Shown here piece after piece: positions 16,641 to 23,794 of a stretch of 47,299 nt of DNA. The stretch's first letter is position 1, and every line of letters starts with the position of its first letter. The stretch is from assembly GCA_021825365.1 (NCBI GenBank), contig JAKAHR010000028.1, forward strand, positions 1-47,299, written 5' to 3'. The translations under genes and the position numbers were made by a program. The DNA is from Nitrospirota bacterium. GTDB taxonomy: Bacteria; Nitrospirota; Thermodesulfovibrionia; Thermodesulfovibrionales; UBA6898. The notes beneath the pieces were generated by a model, which was not told the origin of the DNA, did no database searches, and saw only the letters and a program-made list of their open reading frames with translations.

Positions 16641-17833
16641 TTCACCTTGTCTTTCGCATCTGCCGGTGACTTTGCCTTGTCCTCTGCCTTTGGCGCTTCG
16701 CCCTTTGCCCCCTGACCGTCTTTTATCTCCACCCGTGCGCCGGGTGTGAGCCTGATCTGTCCGTCCGTGACCACTTTGTCACCGGGCATAAGACCTTTCT
16801 GTATTACCGATTCGACTCCTGAGGTCCTGCTTACCACCACAGGCCTCACTTCAGCGGTCAGGTCATCCTTGACGATGAATACGAACGGTCCCTGCTGGCC
16901 CGTCTGGACCGCATGGGTTGGTACCACGACAGCATTGTCCTGCACCGTCAGGGTCAGCACCACATGAACGAACTGTCCCGGCCAGAGCCTCTTGTCCCTG
17001 TTATCGAAAGAGCCCTTGAGCTTTATGGTGCCTGTGGACGTGTCAACCACATTGTCGATAAAGGAAAGATGTCCCGTTGCGGGGTTCCTGTCCCCTTTCG
17101 AAGGGAACGCCTCGACTTTGAGCGCACCCCCGGTCATATACGACTTGATCTGCGACAGGTTGTCTTCAGGCACCGCAAAACTCACGTTGACGGGCTGTAT
17201 CTGGTTGATCGTGACCATCGGCGTATCGGCGTTCGCCTTGATAAGATTTCCCTCATACACCACGAGGCTGCCGGTCCGGCCGCTAAAGGGTGAACGGATT
17301 GTACAATAATCGAGATTGAGTTTGGCGTTTTCGACCATGGCCTTGTCGGCGAACACGGTCGCCTCAAGCGCAACGGCGTTGGTACGCACCTGATCATACT
17401 GGGTCTGGGAGACATAACCCTTATTCACCAGTTCTGCATACCGCCTTTCTTCGGCCCAGGCATTATCGAACTGGGCCGTGGTCCGCGCCAGATTAGCCCT
17501 GGCCTGCCGGAGCGCGGCCTCATACGGCCGGGGGTCTATGGTAAAGAGAAGGTCTCCCCTCCTGACGTCCTGTCCTTCCGTGAAGTGGATCTTTGTCAGG
17601 GTCCCGCCTATCTGCGCCTTGACCGCGACGGTGGAGGAAGGCTCCACGTTGCCGATGACGGCTATCTGCACGGGCATCGCCTTCCGCGTCACGGTGCCGA
17701 CAGTCACCGGGACCGGGGGCTTCTTCATCGACTGATCGGCCTTCCTGCCGCAGGCCGGGACAAGAAAGGCCAGCGCACAGAAAGCCAACCATGCCGCTGC
17801 TGTCACCGACTGTCTGAAAACTGCTCTCGTCAT
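16637..17833 (-). CDS. RND efflux periplasmic adaptor lipoprotein (membrane fusion protein)
   Basis: A 398-residue protein with a signal peptide and lipobox LVPAC (C28), so it is anchored by lipid. The order of domains is a lipoyl half (VAVKAQIGGTLTKIHFTEGQDVRRGDLLFTID), an alpha-hairpin, the second lipoyl half (TIRSPFSGRTGSLVVYEGN), a beta-barrel and a membrane-proximal domain. The tail, after about residue 370, is rich in lysine, alanine and glutamate. It bridges the RND pump and the TolC-like duct. ATG 17833 has AAGGAG 8 nt upstream. It is the first gene of the operon. Confidence 0.94.
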   Translation of the reverse strand: MTRAVFRQSVTAAAWLAFCALAFLVPACGRKADQSMKKPPVPVTVGTVTRKAMPVQIAVIGNVEPSSTVAVKAQIGGTLTKIHFTEGQDVRRGDLLFTIDPRPYEAALRQARANLARTTAQFDNAWAEERRYAELVNKGYVSQTQYDQVRTNAVALEATVFADKAMVENAKLNLDYCTIRSPFSGRTGSLVVYEGNLIKANADTPMVTINQIQPVNVSFAVPEDNLSQIKSYMTGGALKVEAFPSKGDRNPATGHLSFIDNVVDTSTGTIKLKGSFDNRDKRLWPGQFVHVVLTLTVQDNAVVVPTHAVQTGQQGPFVFIVKDDLTAEVRPVVVSRTSGVESVIQKGLMPGDKVVTDGQIRLTPGARVEIKDGQGAKGEAPKAEDKAKSPADAKDKVK

Positions 17834-18030
17834 CTGACTTTCTCCTTGCCCTGTGTTGTGATGTAGTGATTATGATGGCAGCACTTTATCACTGCGGCTT
17901 CGGAAGAACAGGAATTGCAGCCCGCGTTTTACGTCCCGTCGTCTCCCGGCGGATGGAGCGATGTTCGCCTTTGCGCGCGTTTTTATCATACACCGCGCAC
18001 TGGACCCAAATCCACGGGCTTTGCCGCTTA

Positions 18031-18048
18031 TGTTAGCGCCTACTTACA
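18031..18048. promoter_or_regulatory. Candidate operator (TetR-type dyad) over the efflux operon start site
   Basis: TGTTAG-N6-CTTACA, an inverted repeat with one mismatch between arms. It covers the predicted transcription start at 18046, where a TetR or MarR-type repressor would block the pump operon. No such regulator gene is in the window. Confidence 0.35.
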
Positions 18049-18052
18049 TTTG

Positions 18053-18082
18053 AATATACGGGAATGCCCGCGATTTTGTCAA
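18053..18082 (-). promoter_or_regulatory. Promoter of the RND efflux operon
   Basis: Minus strand: perfect -35 TTGACA (18082-18077), 18-nt spacer, -10 TATATT (18058-18053), predicted start near 18046. The spacer contains the dyad CGGG-AATG-CCCG. Confidence 0.6.
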
Positions 18083-18101
18083 TGGCGGCGACCGGGTGAA
18101 G

Positions 18102-18130
18102 TTGACAACCTCCGCCTCTTGCGGGAGAAT
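18102..18130 (+). promoter_or_regulatory. Candidate promoter of the aldehyde dehydrogenase remnant/aminotransferase operon
   Basis: Perfect -35 TTGACA (18102-18107), 17-nt spacer, -10 GAGAAT (18125-18130, 4 of 6). The predicted start near 18137 is 51 nt before the ATG at 18188, which has a CGGAGG ribosome site. Confidence 0.45.
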
Positions 18131-18187
18131 TTTCTCAAAACAACCAGGGGCGCAGTCGAATAGCAGCAGCCGACGGAGGTATTTTCC

Positions 18188-18340
18188 ATGCATATGATCA
18201 TACAGAACTATATTCATGGCGAATGGAAGAATGGACAGGAGGAAGAGACCCTTGACAGTACCAACCCGGCTGACGCGTCCGAGGTGATCGGCGTCGTTGC
18301 CGGCTCGCCAGAAGGCCCAGATCGACCGGTGAGACGATGA
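18188..18340 (+). pseudogene. N-terminal remnant of an aldehyde dehydrogenase
   Basis: Translation from ATG 18188, which has a good CGGAGG site, gives about 42 residues that look like an ALDH N-terminus. The landmarks are QNYIHGEWKNG, then STNPADASEVIGVV. The reading then turns into unrelated residues and stops at 18338-18340, after 50 codons. A full ALDH has about 480-500 residues, so the NAD-binding and catalytic domains are absent. The stop overlaps the ATG of the aminotransferase (ATGA). The simplest reading is an internal deletion of about 1.3 kb that kept the promoter, the start and the junction with the next gene. An assembly collapse would look the same. Confidence 0.72.
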
Positions 18341-19623
18341 CCGACGATCTCATCGGCCGGGCAAGAGGTGTGTTGACGGGCGCGCTGGTTATCCATACGG
18401 ACATCATCGTCAGGAATGCCCGGGGCATCTATGTTGAGGACATATCCGGCAGGCGCTTCATGGATTTTTCGTCGGGTCTCGCTACGGTGAACACCGGCCA
18501 TAACCATCCGAAGGTGGTGGCGGCGATCAAACAGCAGGCAGAGACATTCATGCACTCCGGCTGCATCTTCCACTATGAGCCGATCGTCCGGCTCGCCGAA
18601 AAGCTCCGCGCCATAACGCCATCCGGCATGGACACCTTTTTCTTCAGCAATTCCGGGGCCGAGGCGGTGGAGGGGTGCATCAAGCTCGCCCGCCATCATA
18701 CCGGCAGACAGGGTGTCGTCGCCTTTGTGGGCGGGTTCCATGGCAGGACCTACGGCAGCCTGAGCCTCACCACATCGAGTATCCGCTACCGGAGGAAATA
18801 CCAGCCCGTGCTGCCCTCGGTCTACCATTCTCCCTATCCCTGCTGCTACCGGTGTTTTTTTGGGCAGCGGCAGGATGCGTGCGCCATGGACTGTTATTCC
18901 TACCTGGAAAGGCTGCTGAAACATCTTATCCCTCCTGATGAGGTGGCATGCATCATCATCGAGCCGGTGCTCGGCGAGGGCGGGTATATCGTGCCGCCCG
19001 CCGGCTTTCTCCACAGGCTGCGGGACCTCTGCAGCCGCTGGGATATCATGCTCGCGCTCGATGAGGTGCAGTCGGGCATGGGAAGGACCGGAAAGTGGTT
19101 CGCTTCGGAGCACTTCGGCATCGTCCCCGACATCATGACCATCGCCAAGGGTATCGCCTCGGGCATGCCCCTCAGCGCGGTCGTCTCCCGGAAGGAGATC
19201 ATGCAGGCATGGCCCCCGGGGGCCCACGGCACCACCTTTGGCGGCAATCCCGTTTGCTGTGCAGCCGCGATCGCAACGATCGATGCGATAGAAGAGGAGG
19301 GGATGCTCGAAAACGCCCTCCTGGTCGGCGATTATGCCCTGAAGCGACTTCGTTCGATGCAGACCTCGCATGAGTGCATCGGCGACGTGCGCGGCCTGGG
19401 CCTCATGATCGGCATTGAATTCGTGAAGGCGGGAGAGCCTGATCCCGACGGCCTCAGGGACATTTTCAGACGGTGTCTTGATAAAGGATTGGTTCTCCTT
19501 GAATGCGGGGTCGACAGGAACATCATCAGGCTTGCGCCCCCACTTCTGACCACGGTCGCCGAGATGGAACGCGGCCTGGACATCCTCGAAGAGGCTCTTC
19601 AGGAGGCGGGGGCTGAAAGATGA
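18337..19623 (+). CDS. Class III (PLP) aminotransferase, GABA/acetylornithine aminotransferase-like
   Basis: A 428-residue fold-I PLP enzyme. It has FSSGLATVNTGHNHP, the cofactor loop SNSGAEAVEGCIKLAR, and HGRTYGSLS. LALDEVQSGMGRTG follows (aspartate to the pyridine nitrogen), then the Schiff-base lysine in TIAKGIASGMPL and TTFGGNPVCCAA. The family moves omega-amino groups from substrates such as GABA, acetylornithine or lysine; the substrate cannot be decided here. The cysteine-rich insert CCYRCFFGQRQDAC (about residues 168-181) is unusual. It overlaps the ALDH remnant and the downstream GTPase gene by 4 nt each. An ALDH partner would have oxidised the semialdehyde product. Confidence 0.88.
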   Translation: MTDDLIGRARGVLTGALVIHTDIIVRNARGIYVEDISGRRFMDFSSGLATVNTGHNHPKVVAAIKQQAETFMHSGCIFHYEPIVRLAEKLRAITPSGMDTFFFSNSGAEAVEGCIKLARHHTGRQGVVAFVGGFHGRTYGSLSLTTSSIRYRRKYQPVLPSVYHSPYPCCYRCFFGQRQDACAMDCYSYLERLLKHLIPPDEVACIIIEPVLGEGGYIVPPAGFLHRLRDLCSRWDIMLALDEVQSGMGRTGKWFASEHFGIVPDIMTIAKGIASGMPLSAVVSRKEIMQAWPPGAHGTTFGGNPVCCAAAIATIDAIEEEGMLENALLVGDYALKRLRSMQTSHECIGDVRGLGLMIGIEFVKAGEPDPDGLRDIFRRCLDKGLVLLECGVDRNIIRLAPPLLTTVAEMERGLDILEEALQEAGAER

Positions 19624-20948
19624 TGCGCCGGAATATTATCATCATGGGCGCAGCCGGGAGGGACTTCCACAACTTCAATATGGTGTATCGGGAAGATCCT
19701 CTGTATGACGTAAAGGCCTTTACCGCCGCACAGATCCCCTTTATCGATCAGCGCGTCTATCCTCCGGAGCTGGCAGGCCCCCTCTATCCGGAAGGCATAC
19801 CGATTTATCCCGAGGACCAGCTGGACTCACTCATTTCCCATTACGGGGTGAATGAGGTGGTCTTTGCCTACAGCGACGTGTCGCACGAGCAGGTGATGCA
19901 CCGGGCGTCCCTCTGCCTGTCTCTGGGGGCTGATTTCATTCTCCTCGGTCCCCATGGGACGATGGTCGAGTCCGTTGTGCCCGTTATATCCGTCTGCGCC
20001 GTGCGCACGGGCTGTGGCAAGAGCGGGGTCACCAGGTATGTCCTGAAGGTCCTGCGGGACAGGGGGCTGCGGCCGGTGGCGATCCGCCACCCCATGCCCT
20101 ATTGCGACCTGACAAGAGGACGACTACAGCGCTTCGGTACCAGGGAAGATCTTGAATTCCACAGCTGCACCCTCGAGGAGCGGGAGGAGTATGAGCCGCT
20201 GATACAGTCCGGAGTCGTCGTCTTTGCGGGGGTGGACTATGCAGCGGTCCTGAAGGAGGCGGAAAAGGAGGCTGATATCATCGTCTGGGACGGCGGCAAC
20301 AACGATCTGCCCTTTGTCCGTCCCGGCCTCGAAATCGTTGTCTTCGATCCGTACCGTGCGGGTCATGAGCTTTTGTATCATCCGGGGGAGACCAACCTCA
20401 GGAGGGCGGATATCGCCGTCATCAACAAGGTCGACACGGCGGGAGAGGAACTCATCAGGACGGTCGAGCACAATGTGCGGATGCTGAACCCCTATGCGGT
20501 CGTCGTCCGTACCGAGTCCCGCATCAGTACGGACGCGCCTGAGGAGATCCGCGGCAAGAGGGTTCTGGTCGTGGAGGACGGTCCCACCGTCACCCATGGA
20601 GGCATGCCCTACGGGGCCGGGTATATCGCTGCGCAACGGTTCGGAGCGGCGGAGATCATCGATCCCAGACCGTACGCTCGCGGCTCCATCGGCGACGCCT
20701 TCTCGCGGTATCCGCATATCGGAAGCCTGCTGCCGGCCATGGGTTACGGTCCCGCGCAGATCGGGGAGCTGGCAGAGACGATCCGCTCCGTCCCCTGTGA
20801 TCTTGTCCTTATCGCTACACCGGTTGATCTGGGCAGACTACTCTCCCTGGACAGGCCTGTTCAGCGGGTGCGGTACGAGATTGCCGAGGCCAACGGCTTT
20901 GACCTGAAAGGATGCATCGAGGGGTTTGTGGACAGTGTCCGGCACTGA
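19620..20948 (+). CDS. Cyclic 2,3-diphosphoglycerate synthetase-like GTPase
   Basis: A 442-residue protein of the family annotated as cyclic 2,3-diphosphoglycerate synthetase. The N-terminus IIIMGAAGRDFHNFNMVYR looks Rossmann-like. A P-loop AVRTGCGKSG lies near residue 127, a DGGNNDLPF segment follows, and VINKVDTA matches the NKxD guanine-specificity motif, so GTP may be the nucleotide. In thermophilic archaea the named enzyme makes an osmolyte from 2,3-bisphosphoglycerate; the bacterial relatives are mostly uncharacterised. ATG 19620 overlaps the aminotransferase stop by 4 nt, which argues for a shared pathway, possibly amine or amino-acid breakdown. Confidence 0.75.
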   Translation: MMRRNIIIMGAAGRDFHNFNMVYREDPLYDVKAFTAAQIPFIDQRVYPPELAGPLYPEGIPIYPEDQLDSLISHYGVNEVVFAYSDVSHEQVMHRASLCLSLGADFILLGPHGTMVESVVPVISVCAVRTGCGKSGVTRYVLKVLRDRGLRPVAIRHPMPYCDLTRGRLQRFGTREDLEFHSCTLEEREEYEPLIQSGVVVFAGVDYAAVLKEAEKEADIIVWDGGNNDLPFVRPGLEIVVFDPYRAGHELLYHPGETNLRRADIAVINKVDTAGEELIRTVEHNVRMLNPYAVVVRTESRISTDAPEEIRGKRVLVVEDGPTVTHGGMPYGAGYIAAQRFGAAEIIDPRPYARGSIGDAFSRYPHIGSLLPAMGYGPAQIGELAETIRSVPCDLVLIATPVDLGRLLSLDRPVQRVRYEIAEANGFDLKGCIEGFVDSVRH

Positions 20949-21016
20949 CGTCGGAAGCAGGTCCCATCCGGCACAACGCGGCCTGTTCCCCGCAAGCAGG
21001 CGAAGACAGAAGACGC

Positions 21017-23032
21017 TCATGTCTCCCGACTGTTGATGACCCTCTGCAGGAGCATGCCTAGTTCCCCGACAGTATACGGTTTGGAGATTGCTCCCACAAA
21101 GCCGTGCTGTGCGTAATCAGCCATAAGGGGGTCGTCGGCATAGCCGCTTGATACGACACACCGGGCATGCGGGTCCATCTCCCGGATTTCCCTGACAACG
21201 TCGGCCCCTCCCCGGCCGCCCTGGACAGTCAGATCGAGAATCGCTGCCGCGAATCCGTCGCCGCCGGCCATCGCCGCGCGATATGTTTCGACCGCCTCCT
21301 GCCCGTCCTTCACCGTTGTGGCGTCGTACCCCAGGAAGGCGAGGATCTCGGTCGCTATGTCGCGGAGCCCCTCCTCGTCATCCATCAGGAGCACCCTTCC
21401 TCTCCCCCGTATATACGGAGACTTGTCCTCTCCCTCCGGGGCATCGGGGTCCGGGACAGAGGAAGCGGCAGGGAGATACACGGCAAATTCCGTTCCCCTC
21501 CCCTCCCCGGACCGGACGGTGATAAGCCCGGCGTGCTTCGATATGATCGAATGGCAGATGGAGAGGCCGAGACCCATGCCCCTCCGGCTCCCTGGCCCCT
21601 TTGTGGTGAAGTACGGGTCGAAGATCTTCTCCAGATGCTCCTCAGGGATGCCTTTCCCCTCATCCCGGACAATCATCATGAGATATCTTCCCGCAGGCAG
21701 CGGCGGCCGGTCATGTTCCGTCAGGGCGATATTCTCCGCGGAAATCCGTATATGGCCGCCGCCGGGCATCGCCTCCTTGGCGTTCAGAAGGAGGTTGTTG
21801 AGGACCTGCTGCATCTGGCCGCAGTCGACCTCAACAGGACACAGACCCTCCGGGATGCACAGGTCGCAGGCGATATTCGAGCCGCTCAGGACAAGGGCCG
21901 CTGATTCCCTGATAAGGCCCGCGATCGAGGTCACCCGCTTGACCGGTTCGCCCCCCTTCGAGAAGGTGAGGAGGCGGTAGCTCAGCTCCTTGGCATGGCC
22001 GCATGCACGCTCCGCGTCGGTGAGGAATGCCGTTGCCCTGTTGTCGGCGTGAAGGTGCATCCTGGCGAAGGAGATGTTCCCTAGAATGATGGAGAGGAGG
22101 TTGTTGAAGTCATGGGCGATGCCGCCGGCCAGGATCCCCACGGACTCGAGCTTTTTTGCCTTCAGGAGGTCCTCCTCGAGACGCTTGCGCTCGGTGATGT
22201 CGGATATGAGGCCGTCGTAGGCGATGAGCCTGCCGGTCTTGTCGTGTCTCGGGACAGGCGTGTTGCGTACCCATCTCGTCGAGCCGTCCTTGTGTATGAT
22301 CCGGTGTTCGAGGGGGGAAACGGGATGGTCGGCCTGCACGAGGTCCGCCTGCCGGAGCACCGACTCCCCGTCTTCCGGACAGATCATCTTGTACCAGAGG
22401 TGCGGGTCAGCGTCATACTCGGCTGACGTATAACCGGTCACCGCGACGCAGCCCGGTCCGTGTCTCGTGGCAACGGGCGAGCCGTCGACCACATCCACGG
22501 TATACATGTAGTCGGTTACGGACTCAACGAGTTTCCTGTACCGGGCCTCGCTTTCCCTCAGGGCGTCAGCAGTCCTTCTCCGCTCGGAGATATCGCGGGC
22601 GATGCTGTAAATGAGCCGCCGGCCGTCTGTATCGACCAGGCGGGCATGTACCTCGATGGGCATGACGCTGCCGTCCTTGCGGAAATGAGCGGACTCGAAG
22701 GTGGCCTCGCCCTTCTGCACCAATTCCGTGATCCGGGATTCGAGCCGCAGCGCCTGCTCCGGTACGGCCAGGCTTCGAAGACTCAGCCGCATCATTTCAT
22801 CGTGGGTATACCCCCGCGACTCATGGGCCTCTTTGTTGATGTAGACGAGATCTCCGTTAAGGTCGTGAACAAAGACGGAGTCAATGGAGAGGTCGAGCAG
22901 ATTTGCCTTCTGCTTGAGGTCTTCCTCGATCCCGGCCCGCCCGGCTTGCGCTGTTTCGAGTTCGCTGATGCGCCTGCGCAGCTCTTTGAGTTCCCTCCGC
23001 GCGGCCTCCTGTGGCAAATCGCTTTCGTCCAT
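21017..23032 (-). CDS. PAS-PAS hybrid histidine kinase with C-terminal receiver
   Basis: A 671-residue soluble sensor kinase. The order is an N-terminal coiled coil (to ~40), PAS (about 45-155), a second PAS/PAC (about 165-290), HisKA with H-box GIAHDFNN, HATPase (N-box LLLNAKEA, G-boxes DEGKGIP and GMGLGLS), and a receiver domain (DDEEG, phospho-acceptor in AAILDLTV, SGYADD, ISKPY). No membrane segment is visible, so it senses a cytoplasmic signal through PAS. No partner output protein is adjacent. The GGGGAGGG in its leader lies about 15 nt before ATG 23032, which is long for a ribosome site. Confidence 0.9.
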   Translation of the reverse strand: MDESDLPQEAARRELKELRRRISELETAQAGRAGIEEDLKQKANLLDLSIDSVFVHDLNGDLVYINKEAHESRGYTHDEMMRLSLRSLAVPEQALRLESRITELVQKGEATFESAHFRKDGSVMPIEVHARLVDTDGRRLIYSIARDISERRRTADALRESEARYRKLVESVTDYMYTVDVVDGSPVATRHGPGCVAVTGYTSAEYDADPHLWYKMICPEDGESVLRQADLVQADHPVSPLEHRIIHKDGSTRWVRNTPVPRHDKTGRLIAYDGLISDITERKRLEEDLLKAKKLESVGILAGGIAHDFNNLLSIILGNISFARMHLHADNRATAFLTDAERACGHAKELSYRLLTFSKGGEPVKRVTSIAGLIRESAALVLSGSNIACDLCIPEGLCPVEVDCGQMQQVLNNLLLNAKEAMPGGGHIRISAENIALTEHDRPPLPAGRYLMMIVRDEGKGIPEEHLEKIFDPYFTTKGPGSRRGMGLGLSICHSIISKHAGLITVRSGEGRGTEFAVYLPAASSVPDPDAPEGEDKSPYIRGRGRVLLMDDEEGLRDIATEILAFLGYDATTVKDGQEAVETYRAAMAGGDGFAAAILDLTVQGGRGGADVVREIREMDPHARCVVSSGYADDPLMADYAQHGFVGAISKPYTVGELGMLLQRVINSRET

Positions 23033-23062
23033 GGTATACGGGCAGCACCCTCCCCTCTGTCC

Positions 23063-23091
23063 ATTATAGCCGAATTGCGCTGTCGTGGTAA
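23063..23091 (-). promoter_or_regulatory. Candidate promoter of the hybrid histidine kinase
   Basis: Minus strand: TTACCA (23091-23086, 4 of 6), 17-nt spacer, perfect TATAAT (23068-23063). It lies in the 104-nt gap after panD, so the kinase can be expressed apart from the housekeeping block. Confidence 0.5.
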
Positions 23092-23136
23092 TCGTCTTTT
23101 TTCAGGGAGGAGAGGAGGGGGAGGCGGCCGGCCGGA

Positions 23137-23490
23137 TCAGCGGGAGATGATCCGGTTTCGGGAGTCGACCTTAACGATACGAGGCCTGAAGGAGCGGGTC
23201 TTGCTGTCTTCGAAATAGCTGTAGCAGAAGATGATCACCCTGTCGCCGACGACGCCTTTGCGTGCGGTGGGACCGTTGAGGCATATCTCGCCTGACCCCT
23301 TCTTGCCGGGGATAACGTACGTCTCGAAGCGCTCGCCGTTGTTCACGTTGCTGATCATGACCTGTTCGTAGGGAATCATGCCCGCCTTGCGGAGGATGTC
23401 TTCATCGATGGTGATGCTGCCCTCGTAGGCGAGGTTGGACTCCGTCACCGTCGCCATATGGATCTTGGCCCTGAGCATGCACCTCAGCAT
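23137..23490 (-). CDS. panD: Aspartate 1-decarboxylase proenzyme
   Basis: It makes beta-alanine from aspartate for pantothenate and CoA. The 117-residue protein has K9 and H11 in RAKIHMATVTE and the self-cleavage site YEGSITID. There the G24-S25 bond is processed to give the pyruvoyl cofactor on S25. NGPTARKGVVGDRVIIF follows near the C-terminus. Length is typical. ATG 23490 has AAGGAGG 4 nt upstream. It is 22 nt after gatC. Confidence 0.96.
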   Translation of the reverse strand: MLRCMLRAKIHMATVTESNLAYEGSITIDEDILRKAGMIPYEQVMISNVNNGERFETYVIPGKKGSGEICLNGPTARKGVVGDRVIIFCYSYFEDSKTRSFRPRIVKVDSRNRIISR

Positions 23491-23512
23491 ACGGCCTCCT
23501 TCAGCGTCTTAT

Positions 23513-23791
23513 TCATTCTATGATCTTCGGGACCCGGTAGAATTTGTCAGTCCTGTCCGGGGCGTTCAACAGCGCCTCTTCCCGAGGCAGGGAATCTCTT
23601 GGGACGTCTTCCCTGACGACGGTGGCAAGGGAGACAACGTGGGATGTCGGTTCCACGCCCGAGGTATCCAATTCGTTGAGTTTGTCGACGTAGGAAAGGA
23701 TGCTGTCGAGATGGGCGCCGAGCCGCGTCTTCTCCTCATCGGAGAGAGCCAGCCGGGCAAGGCGGGAGAGATGCTCGATCGATACCTTCAT
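23513..23791 (-). CDS. gatC: Asp/Glu-tRNA(Asn/Gln) amidotransferase subunit C
   Basis: A 92-residue GatC protein: helix IEHLSRLARLALSDEEK, then ILSYVDKLNELDTSGVEPTSHV, then the conserved REDVPRDSLPREEALLNAP and FYRVPKIIE end. It stabilises GatA in the GatCAB complex that amidates misacylated Glu-tRNA(Gln) and Asp-tRNA(Asn). gatA and gatB are not in the window, although gatC often lies beside gatA. It starts 3 nt after the helicase stop. Confidence 0.95.
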   Translation of the reverse strand: MKVSIEHLSRLARLALSDEEKTRLGAHLDSILSYVDKLNELDTSGVEPTSHVVSLATVVREDVPRDSLPREEALLNAPDRTDKFYRVPKIIE

Positions 23792-23794
23792 GAC

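Larger units (their letters stand above)
17834..18187. other. Divergent regulatory gap between efflux and aminotransferase operons
   Basis: It holds the efflux promoter and candidate operator (18031-18082) and the promoter of the aminotransferase operon (18102-18130). No credible coding sequence was seen. Confidence 0.6.
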
